Part shown: positions 61,408 through 64,000 of the stretch, one piece after another
Numbering within the stretch: the first letter of the stretch is position 1
Layout of the letters: the number at the start of each line of letters is the position of its first letter
NCBI RefSeq assembly: GCF_013402815.2
Contig: NZ_CP058601.1
Coordinates: 3,224,001 to 3,288,000, forward strand
Direction of reading: 5' to 3'
From: Natrinema halophilum
Lineage (GTDB): Archaea; Halobacteriota; Halobacteria; Halobacteriales; Natrialbaceae
Length of the DNA: 64,000 bases
Notes under the pieces: generated by a model
What the model was told of the DNA's origin: nothing
Database searches by the model: none
The model's input: the letters and a program-made list of their open reading frames with translations, nothing else
Made by a program: the position numbers and the translations under genes

Positions 61408-62796
61408 CTACTCTCCGCTATGGTCACCGGTATTTCGGTCGACGCGCTCGTGGCCCTCGAGCGAGGTCATCGTCCGATAGATTTCGACTCGGTCGGTCTT
61501 GCTGAGTCGGTACCGATAGTAACAGTATGCGACGGCGAACCAGCCGATGAGGACGACGCCGACGACGGGCCGCTGGAGGAGCGTGACGATCCAGAACGCA
61601 CCGGTGACGACCGCGCCGCCGAGGACCGATACGAGGAGGCCACGGTAACGCCGAAGGCGGAAGGGAGCGTTGGCGTAATGGTCGGGAAATTCCCTCGGAA
61701 GGTTCCAGAGGCCGATCGCACAGAAGAAGTACGCGGTGAGACTGGCTAGCCCGATGAAAACGGAGAGACCGACGATTTCGTCGGCGAGGGGGACGAGCAG
61801 GAACGGTGGCACGCCGAGGACGGCGATGGCGTAGTGTGGCGTGTCGAATTGCGGATGGATTTGAGAGAGCGCAGCCGGGAGAATGCCGTCGCGACTCGCG
61901 CGCATGAGCGTCCGAGAGAAGACCAGCAACGTCGTGTTCACCGTCGTGACGACCGCAAAGATCGCTCCCGCTGCAACGACGTACTCCCCCCACCACGGGA
62001 GAAATCGCGAGGCGGCAAATGCGAGGTCCGCCTCGTTTCCCAGTTGCGTGTACGGCACGACGCCGACGAGAACTGCGATGAGCGCCACGTAAAACAGCGC
62101 CACGATGCCGATTCCCAGCCCCAGTACGAGCGGAATCGTCCGCCGGGGATCGTCGATCTCTTCACCGAGTTCGATCAGCAATCCGAAGCCGAGAAACGGA
62201 TAGAACAGCGCGATAACCGCGAGACCGAACGCTCCGTAATCCGGGAAAAACGGTGCGTAATTGGCGGTGTCGACTGCGCTCGCACCTGGAACGATGAACG
62301 TCAGTAACACCCCGATGAGACCGACGAAGAAGACGAGCTGTATTTGTGCGACCAGTCTGAGTCCGAGCAGGTTGATGAGCAATACGAAGCCGAGCAAAAC
62401 GTAAATGAGCAGCGTTGACGGCACGTCAAAGAAGAGACGCGTGTACTCGGCGAAACCGGTCGCCGTCACGAGTAGGGATGCCCAGGCGACGAGCGGGATG
62501 GTAAAAGGGACCAAAAACCCCCAGTAGGGGGCCGTGAGACGAGAGATATAGACGTACAAACCGCCAGCGACCGGCATTGCCGAACCCAGCAACGCGTTGT
62601 ACAGTACGACGAAACTCGCCGGAATCGACGCCAGCACGATCGCCAACACGAGTGCCGGTCCGGCTGCGCCTGCCAGTGGTCCCGGCAGGACGAATATCGG
62701 CACCGAAATCGCGTTGCCGACCAGCAATGCGAGCACGCCGACGATACCGATGCTAGAGGTAAGCGTGTCCGACTCACCGCTTGCCTGTTCGCTCAT
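61408..62796 (-). CDS. APC-family amino acid permease
   Basis: The product has 462 residues with twelve membrane segments. The opening GIVGVLALLVGNAISVPIFVLPG is the glycine-rich helix 1 of APC transporters, followed by GSAMPVAGGLYVYISRLTAPYWGFL and FGLLIELGEEIDDPRRTIPLVLGLG. The substrate is an amino acid or related amine taken up with H+ or Na+. It overlaps the upstream small membrane protein gene by four bases (ATGA), so the two are coupled. The soluble tail after the last helix is short. Confidence 0.9.
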   Translation of the reverse strand: MSEQASGESDTLTSSIGIVGVLALLVGNAISVPIFVLPGPLAGAAGPALVLAIVLASIPASFVVLYNALLGSAMPVAGGLYVYISRLTAPYWGFLVPFTIPLVAWASLLVTATGFAEYTRLFFDVPSTLLIYVLLGFVLLINLLGLRLVAQIQLVFFVGLIGVLLTFIVPGASAVDTANYAPFFPDYGAFGLAVIALFYPFLGFGLLIELGEEIDDPRRTIPLVLGLGIGIVALFYVALIAVLVGVVPYTQLGNEADLAFAASRFLPWWGEYVVAAGAIFAVVTTVNTTLLVFSRTLMRASRDGILPAALSQIHPQFDTPHYAIAVLGVPPFLLVPLADEIVGLSVFIGLASLTAYFFCAIGLWNLPREFPDHYANAPFRLRRYRGLLVSVLGGAVVTGAFWIVTLLQRPVVGVVLIGWFAVAYCYYRYRLSKTDRVEIYRTMTSLEGHERVDRNTGDHSGE

Positions 62797-63044
62797 TCCT
62801 TCATCGTGCGGTCAGCCCGACGGCGGCGGATTTCGAAGTCGTGAACGCGACGACCGAGAACGAATCCTGCAACACCGCAGAGAATGGGTGCGAAAACCAA
62901 CAGCACTTCGACGGTCGCTATCGACAGGACGATCCCGACACCGAGTCCGAACACCAAGCCGCTCTGTGGGTACTGCGCTGCGGCCACTTCACACTCGACA
63001 TCGTCCATCTCCGACGGGACGTCCCGGTATCGTCCTATTGCCAT
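62793..63044 (-). CDS. Small two-helix membrane protein
   Basis: The product has 83 residues. After a charged N-terminus (AIGRYRDVPSEMDDVE) come two hydrophobic helices, GLVFGLGVGIVLSIATVEVLLVFAPIL and CGVAGFVLGRRV, and a basic end. No family known to me. The TATA region (plus strand GTAAATGTAAAGTAT, 63060-63075) stands about 25 bases before the ATG at 63044, giving a leaderless start; the in-frame codon at 63059 is inside that spacing. Overlap with the permease start points to a shared role, possibly as an accessory subunit. Confidence 0.65.
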   Translation of the reverse strand: MAIGRYRDVPSEMDDVECEVAAAQYPQSGLVFGLGVGIVLSIATVEVLLVFAPILCGVAGFVLGRRVHDFEIRRRRADRTMKE

Positions 63045-63252
63045 GTCATAACACACCACAGTAAATGTAAAGTATTTTTCGGAGACATGATTGCTGGTGC
63101 AACTCCCTTCAGTGATCGAACGACTACCGCAAATCGTCGGGTCGTTCAGATCAATCTGACTCGTTCGGTCTCGACTTCGGTATGACGTCGTCCGTTGCTA
63201 CTGTCTCTGTGCGTTGACAAGAACTAAGCCCGACCCTGTGAAGGTTGGTATC

Positions 63253-63991
63253 ATGACACAACAGAGTGCGACTGTCGTCGGTGGCGGTATCATGGGCACC
63301 GGTATCGCACAGGTACTGGCACGAAACGGCTACGATGTATCCGTCCGGGAACTAAACGACGAACTGGTCGGTGAAGCCCGCGAACGGCTAATCTCGGGCA
63401 ATTATGGTCTCGACGATGCCGTCGAGGGCGGCTATCTTTCCGAAGACGAACGGGACGAAGTCGTCGACCGAGTGACGTTTACGACTGATCTCGCTGACGC
63501 AACCAATGGCACCGATTTCGTTATCGAAGCGGTCACCGAAGACCTCGCCGTCAAGGGACAGGTGTTCCGCAACTTAAACGACGTCACGGACGATCAGCCG
63601 CTCTATTCGAATACGAGCGGGTATTTCGGTAGCCTCGATTGCGAACGCCGTCTCCGATCCCTTGAGAGTTGCCGTCACTCACTTCTTCAACCCGGTTCCA
63701 GTCATGTCCATGGTAGAGATTGTACAGGCACCGGAGACGAGTGACGCGGTCGTCGAGCGAGCCGAAACCCTCGTCGACGAACTCGGCAAGACCAGCGTCA
63801 CCGTCGACGACGATCCCGGCTCCTACGGCTTTATCGCCAACCGTTGTTACGGTGCGATGCACGAAGAGGCACAGAAACTCGTCGACGAGGGCATCGCGAC
63901 CGAAGAGCAGGTCGACAAAGCCCTCGAAGAAGGATACAACCTCCCCGTTGGACCGTTCTCGCTGCGCGGTATCGGTGAAGAGTGGGAGTGA
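63253..63991 (+). pseudogene. 3-hydroxyacyl-CoA dehydrogenase gene with a +1 frameshift
   Basis: The first frame from ATG 63253 gives the NAD-binding domain (TVVGGGIMGTGIAQVLARNGY, then TDFVIEAVTEDLAVKG and LYSNTSG). After LYSNTSG the reading goes wrong. Shifting by one base at the TTT run 63624-63626 restores SVASIANAVSDP, then VAVTHFFNPVPVMSMVEIV and GSYGFIANRCYGAM. The protein would oxidise 3-hydroxyacyl-CoA in beta-oxidation. After ALEEGYNLPVGPFSLRGIGEEWE it stops at 63991, giving about 246 residues, some 40 fewer than usual. This may be the real end or a second lesion; the window ends nine bases on. Confidence 0.8.
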
Positions 63992-64000
63992 GTGAACAAC

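Overview
The window reads as chromosomal DNA of a halophilic archaeon (class Halobacteria; a Natrialbales-type genome is my guess, not a measurement). The evidence is high GC with a strong G/C preference at third codon positions, very acidic proteins, TATA boxes about 25 bases before start codons with almost no leader, Shine-Dalgarno sites at only a few genes, twin-arginine signal peptides, and an archaeal tRNA-Leu.

Left part (1-26.3 kb): mostly household and signalling genes. In order: the end of a CDF metal exporter, a membrane histidine kinase, an MBL-fold hydrolase, a long-chain acyl-CoA synthetase, a cation/proton antiporter fused to TrkA domains, an aldehyde ferredoxin oxidoreductase, a TraB-family protein, small membrane or exported proteins, a thiolase with a duplicated 3' end, a secreted beta-propeller protein, a DUF5806-like protein, an aldehyde dehydrogenase, tRNA-Leu(TAA), a ferredoxin, an SDR oxidoreductase, a 1395-residue GAF/8xPAS histidine kinase and a cyclophilin.

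Middle and right part (26.3-64 kb): a catabolic region centred on acyl-CoA chemistry. It holds an aspartoacylase-like hydrolase, an IclR regulator divergent from an acyl-CoA dehydrogenase plus MBL operon, a minus-strand operon (acyl-CoA ligase, 2-hydroxyacid dehydrogenase, F420/flavin oxidoreductase), a fused thiolase/DUF35 pseudogene, a double MaoC hydratase, several SDRs, an MFS carrier, a complete sugar-type ABC importer, two more acyl-CoA dehydrogenases, a second thiolase, a PhoD phosphatase cut short by an in-frame TAG, two more ligases, an R2-like ligand-binding oxidase, an amino-acid permease and, at the right edge, a frameshifted 3-hydroxyacyl-CoA dehydrogenase. Activation (ligases), oxidation (acyl-CoA dehydrogenases), hydration (MaoC), second oxidation (SDR/3HCDH) and thiolysis are all encoded, so the region could run one or more beta-oxidation-like routes for unusual acids. 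The substrate cannot be read from the sequence.

Repeats and mobile remnants: three copies of one roughly 114-bp MITE-like repeat (10.0, 29.2 and 36.7 kb; one with perfect 16-bp terminal inverted repeats), a 26-bp tandem array grown from the left end of the third copy, two 53-bp hairpin repeats that look like solo right ends of IS200/IS605-type elements, and independent 17-bp, 29-bp and 71-bp repeats. Three genes are broken (the thiolase/DUF35 fusion, the PhoD amber stop, the 3HCDH frameshift). I found no CRISPR array, intact transposase, integrase, rRNA or replication origin.
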